DNA of 64,000 bases, taken from Theristus sp. LFF4_11 (Eukaryota; Nematoda; Chromadorea; Monhysterida; Xyalidae). Below, one piece after another: positions 1-20,381 of the stretch. The position numbers and the translations under genes were made by a program. The stretch covers positions 219,024 to 283,023 of the forward strand of contig JASANC010003237.1 of assembly GCA_030248135.1 (NCBI GenBank). The letters are read 5' to 3'. The notes under the pieces are model-generated. The model ran no database searches. It was not told the origin of the DNA and saw only the letters and a list, made by a program, of their open reading frames with translations. Position 1 is the stretch's first letter, and every line of letters begins with the position of its first letter.

Positions 1-160
1 TGTGAGACAGAAAAAAATGCTGTTTTTCATTCAGAAATTCGTTGCTTCCGCACAGGGGCATTATTCTCTCGTTTGGGCTAAAAATTGGTGGAGGTCTAAT
101 TTTGTGTTTCCTAAGCGACTAAAATTTCAACTCAAACGGTCCAACCGTTGGCGAGTTAGA

Positions 161-301
161 CTTCAAGTAGCGAGAGAGTGGCGATTTACTGGACTGGAGA
201 ACAACCAAGATTACACGAAAAAGAATCACATTATATAGGATATCACGTATAATTATACATAATTACAGCTAGATAATTACAATAATCGCCCATCATCAAC
301 T
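161..301 (+). repeat. Left terminal direct repeat of the TRIM-like element
   Basis: This 141-bp copy reads the same as 938-1078. It is AT-rich in its second half and ends CATCAACT. The sequence after it (CTCCCCC) differs from that after the right copy. Confidence 0.8.
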
Positions 302-937
302 TCTCCCCCATCAACGAAGAAAGAAAAGGAGAAGCCAAATCACGTAATCTCCCTTTCAATCACAAATCATTCGCCGATGTCTCACACGGCACCACGTCCT
401 ACGACGTCACATCTCCATCCTCGGCGCACGCTCGGCCGGAAACGCTTTTGTCTCCATTCATCGGCACTGCGGCCCATCATCTCATCACGACTCAATGCTC
501 GGCGCTCGTTCGGCAGCCAGAAGCACGTGAAACTCGGCACCTTGGCCTCGTCGCATTCCTCGCGACGCGTCATCGCCCATTGGCTGACGACATTCATCTC
601 TCGGCACATCCTCGGCCGGATACTTGACTGCTGGTCGCTGCGCTGATACGCCAAACTCCGCTGCGTGAACGGTTGCCTCCTTCTCGTCCATCCAAAGTCC
701 CAAATGCTGCGAGCCATTTCCTCCGCGGTTGCTCGACTTACTGCACACGCTGCCATCACGCGGGTCAGCGACAAAGCCACAACAGGCGATACGGGACAAG
801 TCGCGCCTTCCACGGCATAAAGCGACAAAACAAGTCGTGCCCAAAGAGGGTAAACACGACAATAAATAGCAGCAGACGACCACAGAAGGCCGGTCATGAT
901 GACCGCCTACGTGCCACGCTCAACGGCGGGCTCACCA

Positions 938-1078
938 CTTCAAGTAGCGAGAGAGTGGCGATTTACTGGACTGGAGAACAACCAAGATTACACGAAAAAG
1001 AATCACATTATATAGGATATCACGTATAATTATACATAATTACAGCTAGATAATTACAATAATCGCCCATCATCAACT
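938..1078 (+). repeat. Right terminal direct repeat of the TRIM-like element
   Basis: This is the second 141-bp copy, matching 161-301 base for base as far as I can read. It is followed directly by TTAGA, the same five bases that precede the left copy. Confidence 0.8.
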
Positions 1079-1186
1079 TTAGAGCGATTCAAAGTTGCAC
1101 CCAGTACCCACTACTTTTGAACCACTGTGTAGATCAAATTTTCTCCCAAAACATAACACCCAAAGACACACTGACTGACCAACGAT

Positions 1187-1313
1187 CACTTGTCCACCAG
1201 CGCCAAGTCGCCGAGTACGAGCCGGAATCAAACACGCTGACATCGGTCAGAGTGCCGTGGTACTTCCACGTGATCGTGTCGCCCACGCCGCTGCGCTGCA
1301 TGCAGTTCGCGAC
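1187..1313 (-). pseudogene. FKBP-type peptidyl-prolyl isomerase fragment
   Basis: After an AG acceptor, the minus strand encodes a piece with the FKBP core pattern: a C-x3-S-x-x-GD start, then ITWKYHGTLTD and VFDSG. FKBPs have GD...HYTG.L.DG..FDSS here, in the rim of the active site. In the next frame, a few codons on, LGAGGQVIVG resembles the following FKBP strand (LGxGQVI.GW), but the two are out of phase and too close together. No upstream exon and no remaining C-terminal half were found. It is probably a broken or captured fragment; a very unusual exon structure is the alternative. Confidence 0.45.
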
Positions 1314-1486
1314 CTGGAATCCGGGTTTTTACACAAAAGAGACGACACAACTGGTGCCCACGGAATGTTCGATAAATTTCGGGTGAGGTGGAGGGCTATT
1401 GTTGCTCTGCTGCAATCTCAAAACACCCAGACCCCAGTGACGGACCAACCTCATGCAGCGCAATAATCACCAATAAATCACCGAGT

Positions 1487-1790
1487 ATGAAACGACCGCA
1501 AGAATCACCTGATGATCACCGAATGTGAAACGACCGCAAGAATCACGGACAGATCACCAATATGACACGACCGCAAGAATCACCGATAGTTCACCGAAAA
1601 TGACACGGCCGCAAGAATCACCGATAGATCACCGCATATGATGGCACGACCGCAAGAATCACCGATAGATCACCGACTTTGACACGACCGCAAGAATCAC
1701 CGAAAATGACACGACCGCAAGAATCACCGATAGTTCACCGAAAATGACACGACCGCAAGAATCACCGATAGATCGCCGAATGACACGGCC
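1487..1790. repeat. Minisatellite, about 35-bp unit
   Basis: About nine imperfect tandem units of roughly 30-37 bp, each carrying the core ACGACCGCAAGAATCACCGA followed by a variable TAGATCACCGA or TAGTTCACCGA. Units differ by substitutions and small indels, so it is an old array. Short open frames through it are by-products of the repeat. Confidence 0.9.
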
Positions 1791-3153
1791 GAATATGCGT
1801 GCTGGCGTCGTGCTGATTCAGGGATGTCAGGCGAGAGCACCGAGCGAGACCACGAACAGTCCACAGAAGCACCCGTGTTTGGTGTCTGACGGAGCCATGC
1901 ACGCTCAGGCTCAACGTCGCAGCGGGCCTCGAGGTGATGATGATGAGCCCGTTTGGGTTTTGAGGCTTCGCTGACGACCAGCTGGACGAGCGATGGTTTT
2001 GATGGTTGATGATGCCAGTCGACCATGTTAACTGCGGAAGGGAAGACAATGAAGTTCTCTGACCGATGTTGGCCGTTTTTATAGGATTCTTTCTGGTGCA
2101 ATTAGCGCAACGACCGCCTAATTTGCAATCGTTTCGCAATTATCGTGACCGAATTTCGACGTTTTGCTGCATTTATCTGCGCAATTTTTTCTTAATTTTG
2201 TCACTGATACCGGGGCAGGGTCCCGGCCGGGGGGTTACGTGGGGTCCCGTGGGGGGGGGGGGGGTAAAAAGAATAAGGGGAAGAGGAGAAATAAGAAAAG
2301 GGTGGGGGAAGAAAGAAAAGGAAGCGGAAAAAACAGGCTGAGGAGGAAAGACGTAGAATAAAACCAATCAATCATCAGGTGAATGGAGAACGGTGCATGG
2401 TGTATACACATTATTTTGTTCGCATGTTGTTGTTGTCGCTTTCTCGGCCAGCTATCTATCTGAAATTTTTTGTCTTCGAAGACAGAAAATGAGTTAATTT
2501 TTGACCAAAATTGATAATTTTTGTTCGAAATTCTTGAAAATTTCGCTGATTTTAGGTAAAATACGCGTATATACTTAATTTTTATTTAAGCATTATTCAT
2601 TTGTTTTTTTAGCTTTTTAGCGTTTTATCTATGCATCTATTGTGGATTTATTCAAACGTGTCCGAACTAAAATGACGTCATTTGCTTTAAAAACGCCCGT
2701 TTGTCAAAGTACAGGCATTAAAATGTCAGTTTGGTGTGACTGATTTGACATTCACCAATCACCATTTGTTTCCCCCCCGCCAAAATTTTACAGCTATTTA
2801 TCTGGAAAATTTGCTCCAGCTATCCATATCGGCCCCCCACCCCAACCCCTCGGCTCTGGAACAACTATGTCCATGTCCATCCATTGAAATAACGATCGAT
2901 CGATTATTCGATTTCCACATCCTATTCCTGACGCTGACCTGATAATCAGTTTTCTTATTTTTGAACGTTTTTGATTGAATGAACAAGCCCGATAATTCAA
3001 TTCGGTGACGGTTTGAACAACCGGTTGAAACGCAAGCGAGGCGAGAATAACATCATAAATTCCTGGGTGCTCAGCTCAAGTTGATCGCCGATCCAATTAG
3101 TAATTCGCGGCGGAGGAAGGGTGCAGGGAGTGCCACGTCAACTGCCAAGCACG
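1791..3153. other. Non-coding stretch upstream of the ROCK gene
   Basis: No protein-like reading frame was found here. It contains a G-rich tract at about 2214-2330 with a run of about 14 G, AT-rich sequence, and one arm of a palindromic MITE near 2640-2705. The last few hundred bases should include the promoter and 5' UTR of the ROCK gene, but no core promoter motif is distinct enough to call. Confidence 0.6.
2640..2705. repeat. Single arm of palindromic MITE family 2
   Basis: The sequence ATTCAAACGTGTCCGAACTA, then AATGACGTCATTTG and a TTTAAAAACGCCCG block, matches the arms of the palindromic element at 42422-42640 and a copy at 20100-20165. Only one arm is seen here, so it is a remnant. 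Confidence 0.6.
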
Positions 3154-13149
<9,996 letters not shown>

Positions 13150-15051
13150 TCAGCTTTGTGTTTCCACTCGGGTGAACCATTTTTTTCTCATTTGAAAGTG
13201 GAATTTCGTCTCTGCGGCCAGCATTGATTCGACTGCGTTTGTTCACTGTTTCCGTGAGACCAATATCCAATATCGTTTCTCGGTTGAATTGTTTGTTCTC
13301 GTCTGAACTGTCCGAAATATAAACGTCCGTCTAAATCGGCCCACCATTTTGTTCTGTACATTTCCGCAGCGATCCACGCCTTTGGTGATTCCGGTTTATT
13401 CAGTGTATTGAAAATTCTTGAGTTTACACACATTCTCTATGCTAATTGGTGCTGCTGATATGCAAAGTTTCTCTTTTTTGGGTTCTTTCTTTGCTTCGTG
13501 GATTTCACGTGACCGAAAATCATGCATTGGAACACTGATCAAAATTCTCGACCGTATTCACCGGTTTTGTGGTGCAATAGAAAAAAATAGTGACGTTTAT
13601 TCTTTAGACCGGTAAAAAGTGTCCATCCATTGACTGATTCAATAAACCTGCAGTACGGTACAGTGTTATATGAGGCATAACTGATTATGCTTCAAACGTG
13701 TCGTGTCATTACTTAAAATTCGAGAAAAACTGGTGTTATATAAACTTACGATTGTATTTTATACTAGCGGTTAGCGCTACAGTTTTTACTTTATTAGAGT
13801 TGTGAACAATTTGCACATTTTCTGTGGCATCTCTGCACCAGTGTGTGTGTTTGTTGTTGTCTATCTTTGCTGTGATTATTTTTACTTTGGGCCAATCACT
13901 GTTAGTGAAAATTTCATTAGCTGTTTTATACAATGCAGCATTTGTTTTATTTTGTTCTTTTTATCAAGATTCGGAGTTTGCAGTGCTTTTTCTCTGGAAA
14001 AACCATGAAAACGTATCTAGCCTTTTTGTTAATCTTGTTCTGAGTTTTTTTAGAACCGTGCACTATGATTCAATGTTTTGGGATACATATCTAGGAGTAG
14101 CTCAGTTTATCTGATTTTAATCCATCGTTGTGCTTGGTCTCAGTGTTTTTTGTTTTGTCAAGCGACAGCTGAAGCTGTATCATTATTGTTTTCAAAAAGT
14201 GCTTTTTTTCAGTGCCGATGTGTAAATACTAGTTCGGTCGGTTGTTCTGTTCAGCTGTGTTCCTATTTCAAGCGCAGATTGCGCCCCCAATGGTTCTTGA
14301 ACGTCTTTTGTACCTCGTGCCTCCGTTTTTTTGTTTGGGTTTTTCTTAAATTCAGTTATCGGTTGCTTTTATTTAAGAATCGTTTTACTCACCACACTGG
14401 CCACTTGTCCGCTGTTCATCCAGTTTCGGTTTGTGCATAATTGTATCTCTGATTAATAGATGAAGCATCGTTATTTTTTTGAAAAATAAAAAATGTTCAT
14501 GTGTTGTTATCGATCGTGACCGAAGTTTGAACTTTGAATTGTGAGCTTGTTTTCCTGTGCGTTCATTTGTGTTCATCTTTAAGCCGTCTTTTGTTTTAAC
14601 GTTCTGAGTCAAAGTTTTTTTGGCAGCAAATATTTTTAACCGAATCCAGCATTTTTAGCTGAAAAGTGGATAAAAGTAATTGCAATTGCGTTCCAACAGG
14701 AATGTTTGACGTGGCAGTCGCGGTGTTTTCACCGCCGAACATTTCGGATCAGGCTATCTTCGAACATTCATGTGCTTAAATTATCTTTTGAAAGTTAAAA
14801 AAACATGAGTATGAATGCTTGTGTGCGTGGCCACCGCCCAACCAAGCATTGGATTATCTCTGGTTGTGTCGGTGCAGCGGCAATCAAACAATTCGAATAC
14901 AACATGCATTTTCGATTAGCTGCACACTGGTTGCTTCTTTTCATTGTGTCATGGATCATGAACATTTCCAACAGAATTGCTTTCAATATTTACAATTCAA
15001 GTTCTCCACTTTCAGAGAACTTCATTGAACTGAAAGAGAACGACAACGCAA
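13150..15051. other. Intergenic: ROCK 3' UTR and WIPI3 upstream region
   Basis: No exon-like sequence was found in about 1.9 kb. It is AT-rich with long T runs. A polyadenylation signal lies at 13641. Several open frames here encode hydrophobic, low-complexity peptides typical of AT-rich spacer and match no family I know. Confidence 0.7.
13641..13646 (+). promoter_or_regulatory. Candidate polyadenylation signal of ROCK
   Basis: AATAAA lies about 490 bases after the ROCK stop codon on the same strand. It is the first such hexamer downstream and a plausible 3' end signal. There is no transcript evidence. Confidence 0.4.
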
Positions 15052-17883
15052 ATGAACGTCACCACTCTGTTGTCAGTGTCGTTCAACCAAGATCACAGCT
15101 GTTTTGCGTGCGGCTTTCAGTCTGGCTTCGCCGTCTTCAACTCAGAGCCACTGAAACGCAACCAGCTGCAAGGTTGCTTTGCAATCGGCTTTTTTAGATT
15201 TTATTAATGTACAGTTTTTAAGTGGAAAACCGTGCAACGTTTTCTGGTTATCATTGGAAAGATTGGTTTCGATGTACACGATTTTTACATTTTTCATTTC
15301 TACGTTTTTGGCACTTGTTCGGTTGTATTGGTGTATTATTCAGTGTATTCCGTTTCTCGGCAATGAACAAAATTTCATTATGCTTTCATCAGAGCTTGGC
15401 GGTGGCGTTGAGCGAGTGGAAATGCTGTTCCGCTGCAACTGTGTGGCGCTCGTCGGCGGCGGCAAGAATCCATTGTTTCCTGATCGTTTCGGTAATGTTC
15501 CGTTTTCACACGTTTATTCTAACAATTGTCCCTTCGCGTGAGTGACGGGCAGTTCAGACAGAGCCGTGATACCACGAGTGTTTGGGTCACGGCCCAATGA
15601 ACACAGCATAGCACTCGTTGCACAGTCTGTGGCACAGTTGACGGCGTTCACCACAAGTGCCAGTGAGCAACGAACAGTAGCTCGTTTTTGCTTGGCCTCT
15701 GCTGCGGCCAATCAGCGAGTGGGCCAATGTTTCCTTGCCGATTCGCATCACAGTGGCGATCTGGGACGACGCGCGCAAGGCGGTCGTGGCGCAGATGGAC
15801 ATGCACGAGCGAGTGTTCGGCGTGCGCCTGCGCCGTGACCGCATCGTGGTGCTGCTGCGTGCGCTCATCAAACTCTACACGCTCACCACCGTGCCGCAGT
15901 TGGTCGCCTCGTTCGACTGTGCGCAGAATGAACGCGGTTGGTGGCAGTGGGATGGAGGGAATGCGGTGACATTGGAAAGGGAATGGTGAAAGGAGTGCGG
16001 TGAGGTGGAAGGTGGGTGAGCGAATAAAGCATTATGGGTGTCCCTAACTGGTTTTGCTGCACATCGTCAATGGTGCTGCTTAGTCTCCGTCTCCGCTACT
16101 TAGTTGCTTCATGTAGCAATTTTCTTCCAGTCAAATGTTAGCTCAAACCAATCAAGCTGTTTGTGGTCGTTATGAATTTTGAGAATGAGAAGCAAACTTG
16201 CAACGAAAGATGATCAGAAATGAAAAATCGTTCAATAATTGTTGCAGGCCTCTGCTCAGTGTGTCCGAACAGTCAGTGCAGTTTGATGGTGTATCCGTGT
16301 CGAACGAAGATGGGCGCCATCAGCGTTGTTGATCTTGGTGATGTTGAGCGTGCACCAGTGCAGATCGCCGCACACAATCACCCCATCGCAGCACTCGTGC
16401 TCAACTACACCGGTGGCGTTGCGCGGTTTTTTGTTGTATAACACAGAAAGCTGCTATGTTAGCTGCATTGGAAGCAGCACAAAATATGGCAAACATTGGC
16501 GCATAGAATGTGGCATATTTCAACGGAACAATAAGTAGTTTTATACCGCATGGCAACGGTGTCGTTGCCATGAAACAGTGCGTGAAATTTTTGAAGACAA
16601 AAACCGTTTTTCAGTGCCCGTTCACTGTTCCAGGTTCACTGGCTGCGAGCGCCTCGACCAGAGGCACGCTGATTCGTGTGTTCTCCACGAAGCACGCCAC
16701 TAAACTGCATGAGTTCCGACGCGGCAGCAACGTCGCGTTAATAAACAGGCGAGTTTTAAACTATTTTTGTGAATGTTGCGCGAAAATTTACCGTGCGTTG
16801 TGTTCAGCGTCAACTTTTCGCGCAACTCGCAGTACCTGTGCGCCGCGAGCAACCGTGGCACGATACATGTGTTCGCGTTGGCGTCGGCCAGCGAGGACGC
16901 TGCAGTGCTGAGTCAACAAAACGAAAACAACGACAGTCGCCGCTCGTCACAGGCGACCACGTGAGCGCAATTGGGTCTGCTTAGTGCTGGTTGCTCTGCA
17001 TTGCTGCTATTGCGCTAAGCTGCAGCACGAAGCTAGACTTATTACTAGCATATAAGTGATGTTTTTTGACCACATTCACAACGCGAAGACTCCAGCGAGG
17101 GGAACAGGTGAACGCGGCTGATTGATTGAACAAGCGAATCTCCCATTTGCAGTGCCACCCCAGAGCACAGCCGTGACGGTGTCGTCCCGCCAGCCACACG
17201 CCGCCACTCTCTGCTCAGTTTATTCGCCGAGTCCGCGTCTGCGATTCCGAGTTTCGTGCGCATTCAAATGCCGCCCGCTGCCCGCAACCGGACCTCCACT
17301 CAGAAACGCGCCTCAAACACGCAAGAGAAACATTCGCGATGTGCGAGCGCACCGCCGCCGGTCGTGACCGACTGCGCGTTCGGGGCGGACTCGACGTCGA
17401 TCGTTGGTGGGTGCAAGTAGATTGACATTTGAATGTGGCACGCTGATTGGCTGGGACGAGCAGCCTCGTTCAAACGTTTCTTCATTTGCTTTTCCGCCGA
17501 CCGGCTCCAGAAACGCGCCGGTAACAAATTCTGGTGGTTTGCTGTTGGGGGATGTGTGGACGGCGGAGCGTTCCGTGAGCCGATTTGTTCACCCTTTATT
17601 GGACCACAGTTGTGTTGTGCTGATTCGTCGGTGAATTTTTGGATGAAAATCAACAAAACTTTTGACAAAGCATGGGTCTCCGTATGTCATGCTGTCTTAA
17701 CAGTTTTATCGGAGCATCCTGCATTCTTGCGAAATAAAATGAATGAACGAATGAATGAACAAAACAAGACGCAATGTTTAGTTTCACTTTCCTTCAGCCG
17801 TGAACACTGACGGTGTCTATTGCAAGTACAAATTTAACGAACACGGTGCTTACGAACGGGTGCATTACGCAGAGTTCTGCTGA
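15052..17883 (+). CDS. WDR45B: WIPI3/WDR45B-type PROPPIN (autophagy beta-propeller)
   Basis: PROPPINs are seven-bladed propellers that bind PI3P/PI(3,5)P2 and act in autophagosome formation. Eight exons (15052-15172, 15393-15491, 15754-15936, 16248-16412, 16634-16748, 16808-16960, 17153-17406, 17798-17883) join into 391 aa; vertebrate WDR45B has about 344. Diagnostic segments in order are SFNQDHSCFACG, VEMLFRCN.VALVGGG, AIWDDAR, RRDRIVVLL, GLCSVCPNS, GTLIRVF, the lipid-binding FRRG at 16704-16721, then NRGTIHVFA. The extra length is a Ser/Arg-rich loop after blade 5 (exons 6-7). Intron 5 (16749-16807) must use a GC donor (AG/GCGAGT) to keep frame and alignment. WIPI3 is favoured over WIPI4 because the VEMLFRCN and RRDRIVV stretches are closer to it. 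Confidence 0.93.
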
Positions 17884-17984
17884 AAACTTTGGAGACGATA
17901 CCGTTGTCGCTCGTTGATTGACTGACAAAAAAATGGAATATGCCTTCAATTTTAGGTTGCTCATAATCTGACTAAATGATTTTA

Positions 17985-17990
17985 AATAAA
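17985..17990 (+). promoter_or_regulatory. Candidate polyadenylation signal of WIPI3
   Basis: AATAAA lies 102 bases after the WIPI3 stop codon, a normal spacing for a short animal 3' UTR. Confidence 0.5.
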
Positions 17991-18839
17991 GCGGTCTGGT
18001 GATCGGCGTTGTACAAAGAACATTGAAATCAGTGACCGGCTTTGTTCCCTATCGTGCTTAGTCCCAATTGAAGAAGTGCCAGTCTCAGTCCGGTTGCCTC
18101 TGTTATGTCAAATACGGGTACTGCAACATTTCAACAAGTTTCAAATTTGGCAAACGTTTTGTCAGTTGAATTTTTAGTTTTTGTGTTTCACACAGTATTC
18201 GTGTCTTGCGTACTATCAGTGATAAGCTTGTGAATCTTGTGATGACCTTTGGTTTTGTGGTTTTTGTTATTTCTAGGTTTGGGGCTTGCTCAGCTTTACT
18301 AGGAAATGACCAGCTTGTGGGATTATTATTTTTTTGTTGTTTATACCTGGTAGATGTTTGTCTCCCATTTCTGTGGGACAATACAAAGTGAAATTACCTC
18401 GCATTCTTTGGTTGTTGGTTGCCAAGTTATTGCTGGTTGTCTGAACTAAACCACCGGCTCGACAGGCCGCAAGTGTCAGAAGTTGCTGTAACAATAATGG
18501 AAACTAGCATTGCAGTTCTAGAAACTAGAGTTCAGAAATATTGTTCGATGAAAAACGAGCGTTGGAGGTAAGCAACGCCATGCTGCTGAAGTCGAACTGC
18601 TGTCGAATTGTCGTTCAGTTTTTTTGGCCGCCGATTGCGATCAGCAGGGGCATTCACGGCACAACCGGCAACTGGTTTGGGACTGATTTGCTTGGATTTG
18701 CAATTAGCCGATTGGCCAGTGATTTTTCATTGAAGCCGATTTCATTGGGCCGCGGAGAGCTGATAAAACCGGCACAGAAAAATAATTTGATGCTTTTTAG
18801 AAGCTCAGTTCCTGAAAAAGTAATTCCAGTGCTCGCGCG

Positions 18840-19752
18840 ATGAAGAAAAGTCGCCGGTTGAGCGTGGAAATCATGCGCGATCGAGAGGAACGCAAACGGC
18901 GAAAAGTGATGAAACAAATCAGAGAGCTCGAGGCGGTGCCTCGGGTGCTCAAGCCGATCTACGACCCCGAACACGACCCGGACAAAGACTTCATGCAGCA
19001 GCTCGAGTGGGTGAAGAAGAAATCCAGTTTCAGAGCTGCTTTCAGAATGGATCAACGAATGGGTCATTCATAGGGTTCCCATGAAGAGGTGTATGAGTGA
19101 CACCTTGCTGGGCTGAAAATCAGATTGCTGGTTGATCCATTTAAAAATCTTAAAAAATGAGCTCTGGAACCGAGTTCAATTGTTGCTAGATGTAGCTCAC
19201 TAGTTTGTAATTTATGTCATCAGTGTTTGGAAGGTTCTAAAATGCAGCCAATAATTCTGTTTGTTTTACAGCGAGCGTAAGCGAGAGCCACGAGTATTGA
19301 GCGAGGAAGAGCGCGACCGCAGGATGCTCGTGATAAAACGATTTAATCGTGAACGTGAGGCGGCAATTCAAAAGGAACACAACGCGATGCTGGCCTTGTA
19401 TGAAAGTCAAGCGAAAACATTACAGCTGTTGAAGCACGTGTCACCAGAGTTGTATGAAGAAGCCATAAAGGTGGGGGAGGCCACTCCAAAACGTAAAAAA
19501 ACACTTGTTTAAAGGCAGAGGCACATTCGTGGACTCGGTGCAAAACGATTGGTAATCATGTCGATTGGGTGCATGATACTGATACGGCCAATCAGCAGAT
19601 TGCAAATGTGCGAAACAGTTCCACATTCAATGTTTCAGCCTGACCACGGTCTGATCGGAATGACAAAACGAGGCCCCAGCTATTCGCCGCCAATTAAGGA
19701 CTTCGACCCGTTCGACGGCGACTACACCGAGACGACGAAACGATGGGACTGA
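18840..19752 (+). CDS. MRPL40: Mitochondrial large-subunit ribosomal protein mL40
   Basis: This is a component of the mitoribosome large subunit, made in the cytosol and imported. Three exons are supported: 18830-19006 (with ATG at 18840), 19272-19470 and 19639-19752. Joined, they give a basic, helical protein with the family's landmarks: KRRKVMKQIRELE, a central LSEEERDRRMLVIKRF helix, QKEHNAMLALYESQ, SPELYEEAIK and the C-terminal GPSYSPPIKDF motif. The targeting sequence is not settled. An acceptor at 18829 implies an upstream exon; candidates are 18497-18567 (strong donor GTAAGC) or 18580-18617 (peptide MLLKSNCCRIVV, more presequence-like, weak donor). Both keep frame. The 3' end faces that of the CECR2 gene about 630 bp away. 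Confidence 0.88.
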
Positions 19753-20381
19753 ATTTGGGGCTTTGCTGATTTTTTCATATTTTTTGTTTCATGAGTTTCA
19801 TTACCAATACAACCCGACCAACAAGAACATTGTTGTGAGCGGCACTGACAAAACAAGGAATTGAAACAAACAACACGTCAGACGGTAAACTCAGAGCAAA
19901 CTGCAGTTTTTTCTTTACCGATTTACAAAATGACATTGGTGCAAAAAAAAATCAATATAAATCAACACCTAAAACAAACACGAAACGGGAAATGTGATTA
20001 GAACGGTCAGACAGAACAAAAAAACCTAAACAACAGAAAATCTAAAACCAACAACCAGTATGAAATAAGAAATTTGAAAACCGAAAACGTCACCGTACTA
20101 TTGTTGATTTATTCGAACGTGTCGGACTGAAACGACGTCGTTTGTTTTAAAAATGCCCGATAGTCAAGCAGAAGCAGCAGAATTTCAGTTAAACCATTCA
20201 CGCTTTTTACGTGGAGAGATTGGATCATCCGAACTGAAAATTCGGGTTGCCGCACATGACAAGCCCACATGTGCACGTGACGTCATTCAGGTTCGAAACA
20301 GTAAAAAATAGGCAAAAGTAGATTTGCACGGTCCAAGTCAAGGTTGGGTCTCTCAGCGTGACTTGACCACACCCTACAGCA
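19753..20381. other. Intergenic between the convergent mL40 and CECR2 genes
   Basis: AT-rich spacer holding both 3' UTRs. The only recognisable element is a palindromic MITE family 2 arm at about 20100-20165. No coding potential was seen. Confidence 0.7.
20100..20165. repeat. Single arm of palindromic MITE family 2
   Basis: It carries TTATTCGAACGTGTCGGACT, a GACGTC core and a TTTAAAAATGCCCG block, matching the arms at 42422-42640 and 2640-2705. Bases just downstream are not an inverse copy, so this is a solo or decayed arm. Confidence 0.6.

Larger units (their letters stand above)
161..1078. mobile_element. TRIM-like element with 141-bp terminal direct repeats
   Basis: Two essentially identical 141-bp direct repeats (161-301 and 938-1078) bound a 636-bp interior. 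The whole unit is flanked by the same 5-bp sequence TTAGA at 156-160 and 1079-1083, which looks like a target-site duplication. Terminal direct repeats plus a 5-bp duplication are what a small non-autonomous LTR element (TRIM) leaves. Against this, the repeats do not begin TG and end CA, and I see no clear primer-binding site. The interior has open frames on both strands but none resembles gag, pol or any protein I recognise. Confidence 0.55.

Noticed and set aside
382..897. 171-codon open frame on the minus strand inside the TRIM-like element
   Set aside because: It overlaps other open frames on both strands, has no recognisable motif, and lies in a repeat interior rich in CTCGGC-type words.
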